A stretch of DNA of 17,682 bases from Candidatus Nealsonbacteria bacterium CG11_big_fil_rev_8_21_14_0_20_37_68 (GTDB lineage Bacteria > Patescibacteriota > Minisyncoccia > Minisyncoccales > GCA-002782225): positions 734 through 18,415 of the forward strand of contig PCWJ01000025.1 of assembly GCA_002787295.1 (NCBI GenBank), given 5' to 3'. Position 1 is the stretch's first letter. Each line of letters opens with the position of its first letter. The translations under genes and the position numbers were made by a program. Of this stretch, positions 8,077-12,305 are shown in pieces. Below the pieces are notes generated by a model. That model was not told where the DNA came from and did no database searches. It was given only the letters and a program-made list of their open reading frames with translations.

Positions 8077-8784
8077 ATGGATAAAAAATACGCCGAATAT
8101 CTTTTAAAAAAGACTATAGAGGATTATAACCTGATTGCTGAGGATTTTGCAAGAACCAGAAAAGAACCCTGGTCAGAACTTCGGTTTTTATTCGACGATT
8201 ATTTAATTCCCGGAGAAAGAGTTTTAGATCTTGGTTGCGGGAACGGTCGTTTTTTCGAATTTTTTAAAGGGGAAAATATGGATTATTTTGGGGTAGATTC
8301 TTCTGAAAAATTGATTGAAATTGCCAAAAAGAAAAATTCCGGGGCAAAATTTCAGGTAGCCGGTGCTTTAAACTTGCCTTTTCCGGAAAATTTCTTTGAT
8401 AAAACTTATAGCATTGCAGTTTTGCATCATATTCCATCAGAAAAACTACGTTTAGGATTCCTGGAAGAAACTAAAAGGGTATTAAAACCGGAAGGATTTT
8501 TAATTTTGACCGTTTGGAAATTCCACCGGCCAAAAGAATTATTTTTAATTCTTAAGTTTACCATTTTAAAGTTACTGGGTTTGTCAAAATTGGATTTTGG
8601 TGATATTCTCGAGCCCTGGGGTAAAAAAATTAAACGATATTACCATTATTTTTCTAAAAAGGAATTGATAAATTTGATAAAAAAATCCGGTTTTCAAATT
8701 AATGACTGTGGTATTGTTAAAAACGAGAGAGGTAACCGCCAAAATATTTATATAATAGCCAAAAAGTCAAACTTGACAAAATAA
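8077..8784 (+). CDS. Trm9-like SAM-dependent methyltransferase
   Basis: A 235-residue class I methyltransferase. Motif I is VLDLGCGNGR at 49-58 and an acidic D74 lies in FGVD after strand 2. Several features go beyond a generic methyltransferase and resemble Trm9/ALKBH8: YNLIAEDFARTRKEPWSEL at 17-35 (Trm9 has YNEIAxxFxxTRxKPWP), YSIAVLHHI at 111-119 followed by a charged serine-glutamate segment, RVLKPEGFLILTVW at 134-147, and KRYYHYFSKKEL at 186-197. Trm9 methylates the carboxymethyl group on wobble uridine made by Elp3. The elp3 gene diverges 2 nt away, which supports this role. A Trm112-like activator is not seen nearby. A generic Methyltransf_11 enzyme remains possible. The final codons contain the -35 box of the next promoter. 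Confidence 0.75.
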   Translation: MDKKYAEYLLKKTIEDYNLIAEDFARTRKEPWSELRFLFDDYLIPGERVLDLGCGNGRFFEFFKGENMDYFGVDSSEKLIEIAKKKNSGAKFQVAGALNLPFPENFFDKTYSIAVLHHIPSEKLRLGFLEETKRVLKPEGFLILTVWKFHRPKELFLILKFTILKLLGLSKLDFGDILEPWGKKIKRYYHYFSKKELINLIKKSGFQINDCGIVKNERGNRQNIYIIAKKSNLTK

Positions 8785-8801
8785 AAAAAATAGGCTATAA
8801 T
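8773..8801 (+). promoter_or_regulatory. Perfect-consensus sigma70 promoter
   Basis: TTGACA (8773-8778), a 17-bp spacer and TATAAT (8796-8801): both hexamers and the spacing match the consensus exactly. The -35 box lies inside the last codons of the methyltransferase gene. Transcription should begin near 8808 and give a short leader with a strong ribosome-binding site for the 81-residue protein. Confidence 0.9.
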
Positions 8802-8815
8802 TTTATAGTACAATT

Positions 8816-8824
8816 AAAGGAGGT
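8816..8824 (+). promoter_or_regulatory. Strong Shine-Dalgarno site that decides a TTG start
   Basis: AAAGGAGGT lies 5 nt before TTG at 8830. It is fully complementary to the usual 16S 3' tail and justifies choosing a TTG start for the small gene that follows. No ATG in that frame offers a comparable site. Confidence 0.85.
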
Positions 8825-8829
8825 AAAGA

Positions 8830-9075
8830 TTGGAAGACTTAGAAGTAATAAGCGTGGTCAGAGAGAATAAAAAGGTAAAAAGGGTAATAATTTCAATCGA
8901 CGTTTTTTCAGTTTCTTTTATAGAAAAAGGTGGGAAGATCTTAAAAGAAAATGTAGATAGATTAGATGGGGTAAGGGTTTGTGATGACGATGACCTGTGG
9001 TTGCCTCTGGCTTACTATAAAAGAGCCCACAGAAGAGCCTGTGCTATTTTTGGGGATAAGAACCTGCCTCGCTAA
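8830..9075 (+). CDS. Unknown 81-residue protein, TTG start
   Basis: I do not recognise this family. The protein begins (f)MEDLEVISVV, alternates hydrophobic and charged residues in a beta-rich first half (VKRVIISIDVFSVSFIEKGG), contains an acidic run CDDDDLW around residues 51-57, and ends with a basic, alanine-rich helix (YYKRAHRRACAIF). Its last four codons and its TAA stop come from a copy of the dispersed repeat that starts at 9057, so the original C-terminus may have been altered. The consensus promoter at 8773 and the ideal ribosome-binding site predict high expression. It lies directly downstream of the Trm9-like gene; it does not show the cysteine pattern of Trm112. Confidence 0.75.
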   Translation: MEDLEVISVVRENKKVKRVIISIDVFSVSFIEKGGKILKENVDRLDGVRVCDDDDLWLPLAYYKRAHRRACAIFGDKNLPR

Positions 9076-9128
9076 CGCTCGGCAGAACCTTGATTCGCTA
9101 AGGTATAGACATATAATCTTGAATTAAG
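9057..9128 (+). repeat. Dispersed two-part repeat, copy 1 (with promoter-like tail)
   Basis: The head starts TAAGAACCTGCC, has a CGCTAACGC centre and closes with GGCAGAACCTT. The AT-rich tail contains TTGATT (9090-9095), a 16-bp spacer and TATAAT (9112-9117). Related copies occur at 10404, 11087 and 12017-12175, with inverted heads at 11274-11375. The head supplies the stop codon of the preceding gene (9073-9075). The promoter-like tail points toward the tRNA-Arg gene, though a terminator at 9136 lies between them. Confidence 0.85.
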
Positions 9129-9135
9129 AAATCTT

Positions 9136-9178
9136 AAGGGGCCTGGAACAGAAATCCTATCGGTCCCTTTTGCTTTTT
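9136..9178 (+). terminator. Probable intrinsic terminator
   Basis: AAGGGGCC (9136-9143) pairs with GGTCCCTT (9162-9169), with one G-U, across an 18-nt loop, followed by a T-rich tract to 9178. It likely ends the transcript of the 81-residue gene, or a very short RNA from the repeat promoter at 9090. The large loop lowers certainty. Confidence 0.55.
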
Positions 9179-9242
9179 AGGCTTAAAAGTTATATAAAGT
9201 TAGTAGGATTATTTTATTTGGCCCTCGTTTCCCTCTTTTAAT

Positions 9243-9315
9243 GCGCCTGTGGTTCAATGGATAGAACATTGGCCTCCGAAGCCAAAGATTACTGGTTCGA
9301 GTCCAGTCAGGCGCA
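9243..9315 (+). tRNA. tRNA-Arg (anticodon CCG)
   Basis: A 73-nt cloverleaf with a perfect 7-bp acceptor stem (GCGCCTG / CAGGCGC), D arm GTTC/GAAC, anticodon stem TTGGC/GCCAA with loop CTCCGAA, a 5-nt variable loop, T arm ACTGG/CCAGT with loop TTCGAGT, and discriminator A. The anticodon CCG reads the arginine codon CGG. The 3' CCA is not encoded and must be added by a nucleotidyltransferase. As its wobble base is C, it is not an Elp3/Trm9 substrate. Confidence 0.96.
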
Positions 9316-9359
9316 CTATAACGGTGCGGGGTGAAAATCAACCCGAGGGCATATGCAAG

Positions 9360-9390
9360 TAGACGGGTTGTTACTCGTCTATTTGTTTTA
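9360..9390 (+). terminator. Likely terminator after tRNA-Arg
   Basis: TAGACGGGT (9360-9368) pairs with ACTCGTCTA (9373-9381), with one G-U, across a 4-nt loop, followed by a T-rich TTTGTTTT tract. It lies 45 nt after the tRNA and directly before hairpin repeat copy 2. Confidence 0.7.
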
Positions 9391-9426
9391 CCTGCCCAAG
9401 TTTTGTTTTGTAAAATTTGGGTAGGT
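9390..9426 (+). repeat. Intergenic hairpin repeat, copy 2 of 3
   Basis: Arms 9390-9405 (core CCCAAGTTTTG) and 9411-9426 (core TAAAATTTGGG) form a 16-bp stem with three G-U pairs across a 5-nt loop. Compared with the copies at 5711 and 10500, several stem positions change on both sides so that pairing is kept. It stands between the tRNA terminator and the promoter of the next gene. Confidence 0.75.
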
Positions 9427-9450
9427 TTAGATTTTTAAATAAAGTGGGTT

Positions 9451-9478
9451 TTGCTCATTTTTAAAAATTTGTTAAAAT
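9451..9478 (+). promoter_or_regulatory. Promoter with extended -10, probably giving a leaderless mRNA
   Basis: TTGCTC (9451-9456), a 16-bp spacer and TAAAAT (9473-9478), preceded by TG-T (9470-9472) as an extended -10. The ATG of the LOG-like gene is at 9486, only 7 nt after the hexamer, and no Shine-Dalgarno site is present. Transcription would therefore start at or next to the start codon. Confidence 0.55.
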
Positions 9479-9485
9479 AACTATA

Positions 9486-10055
9486 ATGAAACACAAAACA
9501 AGATACAAAATTGCAGTAAGCGACGCTTCCGAAATTAGTCATTGCGCAAAGAATATTAAAAAGATTTCAAGAGAAATTGGGGAAGAGATTGCCAGACAGG
9601 ATTGTATATTGATTACCGGAGCCACTACCGGAGTTCCTTATTTTGCCGCTAAAGGTTGTAAGGGAGTGGGTGGGATTAGCATTGGTTTTTCTCCGGCTGC
9701 TTCTGAAGCAGCGCACCTGAAGGTTTATAAGCTTCCTATAGATTGTTTCGACGTAATGGTTTATACCGGCTTTGATTATACGGGAAGGAATCTTTTAATG
9801 ACCAGAGCTGCCGATGCCATAGTCGTCTGTTGTGGCAGAATGGGAACCCTGAATGAGTTTACTATTGCTTTTGAGGATAGAAAGCCAATTGGGGTATTGG
9901 AAGGTTCGATGGGGACAGCCAATCTCATCAAAATTTTAACCAGAAGACCCCATAGAAGGGGAGCAAAAATTATTTATGATCCAGATCCAAAGGCCTTAAT
10001 TCAAAAATTAATTAGAGTAATTAGCGAGAAGAAAAAAGGAGATTCAAAATCCTAA
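9486..10055 (+). CDS. LOG-like (SLOG superfamily) nucleotide-binding protein
   Basis: A 189-residue Rossmann-like protein. The motif CGRMGTLNEF around residue 117 corresponds to the PGGxGTxxE signature of LOG/lysine-decarboxylase-like phosphoribohydrolases, and NLLMTRAAD just before it holds the matching arginine. The first glycine motif is unusual: ITGATTGVPYFAAKG near residue 43, where LOG enzymes have GGG. This places it in a divergent SLOG subgroup (similar to the TIGR00725-type proteins) rather than a proven cytokinin-type nucleosidase. The substrate is unknown; binding of a nucleotide or nucleotide-sugar is inferred. The gene probably has its own promoter at 9451 and is followed after 38 nt by the beta-barrel gene at 10094. 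Confidence 0.75.
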   Translation: MKHKTRYKIAVSDASEISHCAKNIKKISREIGEEIARQDCILITGATTGVPYFAAKGCKGVGGISIGFSPAASEAAHLKVYKLPIDCFDVMVYTGFDYTGRNLLMTRAADAIVVCCGRMGTLNEFTIAFEDRKPIGVLEGSMGTANLIKILTRRPHRRGAKIIYDPDPKALIQKLIRVISEKKKGDSKS

Positions 10056-10093
10056 AAAAGGTCGAGAAAATTTAATTTCAAAACTTTAAATTT

Positions 10094-10357
10094 ATGCCAG
10101 AAGAAATTAAGGAAGGAAAATTAGTGGGCAAAGTTACTCATTACTTTGGAAATATCGGAGTGGCGGTAATCGAACTGTCCGACACCCTAAAAGTGGGGGA
10201 TGATATTCGAATTGTGGGTGGAGAAGCTGATTTCACTCAAAATGTGGAATCGATGGAGGTTGAGCATCAAAAAGTTAAGGAAGCTAAAAAGGGTGAGTCA
10301 ATCGGTCTTAGGGTTAATCAAAAAACAAGAGAAGGATACAAAGTATATAAGGTATAA
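10094..10357 (+). CDS. Free-standing EF-Tu domain 2-like beta-barrel protein
   Basis: An 87-residue protein that resembles domain 2 of translational GTPases with no GTPase domain. Typical barrel segments are LVGKVTHYFGNIGVAVIEL (11-29), LKVGDDIRIVG (32-42), VESMEVEHQKVKEAKKGESI (51-70) and GLRVNQKTREGYKVYKV at the end, close to the pattern VGDxIxIxG...V.SMQ......A..G..VGI..... of the superfamily. Such orphan barrels are annotated as translation elongation factor-like proteins in archaea and some uncultured bacteria; the function is not known, and binding to RNA or ribosomes is a guess. It is likely cotranscribed with the LOG-like gene. The ATG is the only suitable start; no clear ribosome-binding site is seen. 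Confidence 0.8.
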   Translation: MPEEIKEGKLVGKVTHYFGNIGVAVIELSDTLKVGDDIRIVGGEADFTQNVESMEVEHQKVKEAKKGESIGLRVNQKTREGYKVYKV

Positions 10358-10359
10358 AT

Positions 10360-10381
10360 CAGAAATTCTAAATTCTAAATC
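10360..10381. repeat. Short heptanucleotide repeat
   Basis: Two to three tandem copies of an AT-rich 7-mer (ATTCTAA) follow the beta-barrel gene. A related 7-mer array (TTTTGAA) lies at about 10462-10480 in the tail of the next dispersed repeat, and another is in coding sequence at 14188. Confidence 0.5.
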
Positions 10382-10403
10382 CAAAACACCGCAGTTTTGA
10401 ATG

Positions 10404-10480
10404 TAAGAACCTGCCTCGCTAACGCTCGGCAGAACCTTGATTCGCTAATGTATAAATATATAATTTTGAATTTTGAATTT
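10404..10480 (+). repeat. Dispersed two-part repeat, copy 2 (with promoter-like tail)
   Basis: The same head as copy 1 (TAAGAACCTGCC ... GGCAGAACCTT), then a tail with TTGATT (10437-10442), a 16-bp spacer and TATAAT (10459-10464). The tail ends in a TTTTGAA heptamer array. It points toward the MgtC gene, with hairpin repeat copy 3 in the expected leader. Confidence 0.85.
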
Positions 10481-10499
10481 TAAGTTTAGGATTTGCTCG

Positions 10500-10532
10500 C
10501 CCTCCCAAGTTTTCTTCGAAAATTTGGGAGGG
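10500..10532 (+). repeat. Intergenic hairpin repeat, copy 3 of 3
   Basis: Arms 10500-10514 (CCCTCCCAAGTTTTC) and 10518-10532 (GAAAATTTGGGAGGG) form a 15-bp stem with a TTC loop and a single G-U pair. It lies in the likely 5' leader of the MgtC gene. The closing pair next to the loop is C-G here but G-C in copy 1, one of several compensating changes. Confidence 0.75.
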
Positions 10533-10572
10533 TAAAGATTTCGTACTTCGAATTTAGAATTTTAATTGTTTT

Positions 10573-11058
10573 ATGGATTTTTCTTTTAATCCCCAACTCC
10601 AAATTTTTTTTCAATTATTGTTGGCTGCATTTTTAGGATTACTAATTGGATTGGAAAGAGAATATAAAAGAAAAGAGGCCGGAATGAGGACTTTTGCTTT
10701 GGTGTGTTTGGGAGCAGCTTTATTTACTATTCTTGGATTTGAAACCTTTCAAAAAGTAATTGGGAAAACAGGAATAAGCTTTGATCCCTCTCGAGTAATT
10801 CAGGCGGTAGCTATGGGAATTGGATTTTTAGGAGCGGGTTTAATTATTTTTCGTCAGAGTCATCTCGAAGGATTAACTACTGCTGCCGGGCTTTGGCTAG
10901 TAGCAGCAATTGGGATAGCGGTTGGAATCAAACTTTATTTTATCGCTATTTTTACTAGCCTTTTAGCAATAGGAATTTTAAGCGGAGTAAGGTTAATAGA
11001 AGAAAAAATTCTCGGCACTAAACCAACAAAAGACAGGCCAGAGGACGACCCCCGTTAG
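10573..11058 (+). CDS. MgtC/SapB family membrane protein
   Basis: A 161-residue membrane protein with the MgtC N-terminal domain: GLLIGLEREYKRKEAGMRTF near residues 22-41, a GAALF segment, and the paired motifs GIGFLGAGLI and GLTTAAGLWLVAAIGIAVG. Four to five hydrophobic helices are visible. The protein ends soon after the fifth helix with a short charged tail, so it lacks the ACT-like C-terminal domain of MgtC from intracellular pathogens and is closer to the short YhiD/SapB forms. MgtC-type proteins are linked to magnesium limitation and to ATP synthase modulation in some bacteria; the role here is unproven. Expression may depend on the promoter-like tail of the repeat at 10404. No Shine-Dalgarno site is seen. 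Confidence 0.88.
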   Translation: MDFSFNPQLQIFFQLLLAAFLGLLIGLEREYKRKEAGMRTFALVCLGAALFTILGFETFQKVIGKTGISFDPSRVIQAVAMGIGFLGAGLIIFRQSHLEGLTTAAGLWLVAAIGIAVGIKLYFIAIFTSLLAIGILSGVRLIEEKILGTKPTKDRPEDDPR

Positions 11059-11086
11059 CTAACAGAGCAAACCAAAAGAATGAAAG

Positions 11087-11155
11087 TAAGAACCTGCTCG
11101 CTTCGCTCGCAGAACCTTGATTCGCTAAGGTATAGATATATAATCTTGAATTAAG
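11087..11155 (+). repeat. Dispersed two-part repeat, copy 3 (with promoter-like tail)
   Basis: The head variant has a shorter centre (CTCGCTTCGCTCGC) but the same flanks. The tail carries TTGATT (11117-11122), a 16-bp spacer and TATAAT (11139-11144). It lies about 50 bp upstream of the GTG start of the DUF218 gene, for which it is the best promoter candidate. Confidence 0.85.
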
Positions 11156-11194
11156 GTCCCGCATTTCATCAAAAAAGAAATTGATTTTTAAACC

Positions 11195-12034
11195 GTGATC
11201 GCTTTTAAAGTTTTTCAAATCTTTTTATTGCCAAGCTGTTTTATTTTTATTTTGTTGATTTTAGGCTTGGTTCTTCTTAAATGCGAAGCATTCAAGGTTC
11301 TGCCGAGCGAAGCGAGCAGGTTCTTAAATGCGAAGCATTCAAGGTTCTGCCGAGCGTTAGCGAGGCAGGTTCTTATATCAAAAAAAAGAGTAGGAAAGAT
11401 TTTAATCATTCTTGGAATTGTTTTTTATTATTTTTTTTCAATTACACCGATTGCTGATTTAATAATTTCTCCCTTAGAAAACCAATATAAATTCAGTGCG
11501 CCGGCATTAGACAATGTAGAAAACATTGTTTTGCTAATTGGAGGAGTTAAGAAAGGAGACTTGCCCATTAGCAGTAAATTAGAAGAAAGCAGTTTGTTTA
11601 GGGCGATAAAAGCAGTTGAGATTTATTTTGAGTTAACCCATAAACCAAACATAATTATTTCTGGGTCTGATCCACTTTTTCCTTCCAATCGACCAGCTAA
11701 AGAAATAGCAAAATTCATTCAAAACTTAAATATTCCAGAAGAAAATATTATTTTAGAAGAGAAATCTAAAAACACTTATCAGTCTGCAAAAGAAGTCAAA
11801 AAAATAATTGGTCAAAGCCCTTTTGTTTTAGTAACCTCTGCTTATCACTTGCCTCGCTCGGTTTATATTTTTCGAAAAATGGGTTTGGATCCAATTCCTC
11901 TCCCGGCTGACTTTAAGGCGGAAGAAAATTATCATATTTTAGATTTTTTCCCCGATCCTCAAAATCTTAGAAAATGTGATTTAGCTTTCCACGAATATTT
12001 TGGAATTTTATATTATAAGGTTCTGCCTCGCTAA
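11195..12034 (+). CDS. DUF218 (YdcF/ElyC/SanA-like) membrane protein with repeat insertion
   Basis: A 279-residue protein with two N-terminal membrane helices (about 6-28 and 66-86) and a DUF218 domain. Domain motifs are NIVLLIGGVKK near 110, EEKSKNTYQSAKEV near 188 and LVTSAYHLPRSVYIFRKMGL near 212-231. DUF218 members such as ElyC and SanA act in envelope integrity, probably on a lipid-linked sugar or peptidoglycan precursor. The start is GTG, directly after an in-frame stop. Residues 27-58 between the helices are encoded by two inverted copies of the dispersed repeat (11274-11369); removing these 96 bp restores a normal short loop (LLISKKRVGK). The last residues (VLPR) and the TAA stop also come from a repeat copy. 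The gene is flanked by repeats on both sides. Confidence 0.85.
   Translation: MIAFKVFQIFLLPSCFIFILLILGLVLLKCEAFKVLPSEASRFLNAKHSRFCRALARQVLISKKRVGKILIILGIVFYYFFSITPIADLIISPLENQYKFSAPALDNVENIVLLIGGVKKGDLPISSKLEESSLFRAIKAVEIYFELTHKPNIIISGSDPLFPSNRPAKEIAKFIQNLNIPEENIILEEKSKNTYQSAKEVKKIIGQSPFVLVTSAYHLPRSVYIFRKMGLDPIPLPADFKAEENYHILDFFPDPQNLRKCDLAFHEYFGILYYKVLPR
11274..11375 (-). repeat. Two tandem inverted repeat heads inside the DUF218 gene
   Basis: Unit A (11274-11320, 47 bp) and unit B (11321-11369, 49 bp) are minus-strand copies of the dispersed repeat head. Each starts TTCTTAAATGCGAAGCATT, and a third TTCTTA borders the array at 11370-11375. Neither unit length is a multiple of three, but together they make 96 bp, so only the pair keeps the reading frame. 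Each unit has a small AATGC-GAA-GCATT hairpin and a larger imperfect one. Confidence 0.9.
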
Positions 12035-12175
12035 CGCTCGGCAGAACCTTGAATGCTTCGCATTTAAGAACCTGCCTTGCTGGCGCTCGGCAGAACCTTG
12101 ATTCGCTAAGGAATCCCGATTTTATCGAGGATCCTCGATCGCGAAGCGATCGGGATAAATATATAATCTTGAATT
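12017..12175 (+). repeat. Dispersed repeat, double head with interrupted tail (copy 4)
   Basis: The first head (12017-12064) has perfect arms AAGGTTCTGCC/GGCAGAACCTT and an AATGCTTCGCATT hairpin; its centre supplies the DUF218 stop codon. The second head (12065-12110) is followed by the usual tail start TTGATTCGCTAAGG. The tail then breaks off and resumes at about 12157 with AAATATATAATCTTGAATT. The 42-44 bp between are another palindromic element, so TTGATT (12098-12103) and TATAAT (12162-12167) are now 58 bp apart and the promoter-like tail is split. Confidence 0.85.
12112..12156. repeat. Nested palindromic element inside repeat copy 4
   Basis: Outer arms ATCCCGAT (12113-12120) and ATCGGGAT (12149-12156) enclose a CGAGGATCCTCG palindrome and a perfect CGATCGC-GAA-GCGATCG hairpin. 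Comparison with copies 1-3 shows it interrupts the tail, so it most likely arrived after the host repeat. Confidence 0.8.
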
Positions 12176-12183
12176 AAAACACT

Positions 12184-12282
12184 ATGAGTAAAAAATTTGA
12201 TATTTTGATCATTATTATAGTCTTGGCTTTAATCGTTTGGTATTTAATTACCCACCTCCCCTCGTTGCTAAAGGGGTTTTAG
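12184..12282 (+). CDS. Possible 32-residue single-span membrane peptide
   Basis: The frame encodes MSKKFDIL, then an uninterrupted hydrophobic helix (IIIIVLALIVWYLI), and ends HLPSLLKGF. The charge pattern fits an N-in membrane anchor. The last codons fall in another GC-rich palindromic element (from about 12250) that also supplies the stop, so it may be a truncated longer protein. The start is 17 nt after the TATAAT of repeat copy 4. No homologue is recognised and no strong ribosome-binding site is seen. Confidence 0.35.
   Translation: MSKKFDILIIIIVLALIVWYLITHLPSLLKGF
12250..12277 (+). repeat. Short palindromic element ahead of endonuclease Q
   Basis: ACCCACCTCCCCTCG, a GCTAAAGG centre and a GGGG end. 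A related series (ACCTTCCCC, TTCGCTAAAGG, CGAGGGG) occurs inside the Mth938 gene at 16841-16870, which suggests a second dispersed family. It ends the small membrane peptide frame and lies just upstream of the endonuclease Q start. Confidence 0.5.
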
Positions 12283-12305
12283 TTGGAGACTTAGGCGATT
12301 TGTTT

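Noticed and set aside
8830..9075. Trm112-like partner for the Trm9-like enzyme
   Set aside because: The protein has one cysteine near its middle and one near its end and no zinc-ribbon pattern, and it does not match the Trm112 N-terminus.
11195..12034. DUF218 gene as a pseudogene
   Set aside because: Despite the repeat insertion the frame is open, and all downstream DUF218 motifs are intact in the same frame.
9057..12175. CRISPR array
   Set aside because: The repeats are irregularly spaced, some inverted, separated by whole genes, and carry no spacers of uniform length.
12237..12305. Longer N-terminus for the endonuclease Q protein
   Set aside because: The extra 23 codons come from a palindromic element and do not resemble the family; MKFIADFHLHS at 12306 is the expected start.
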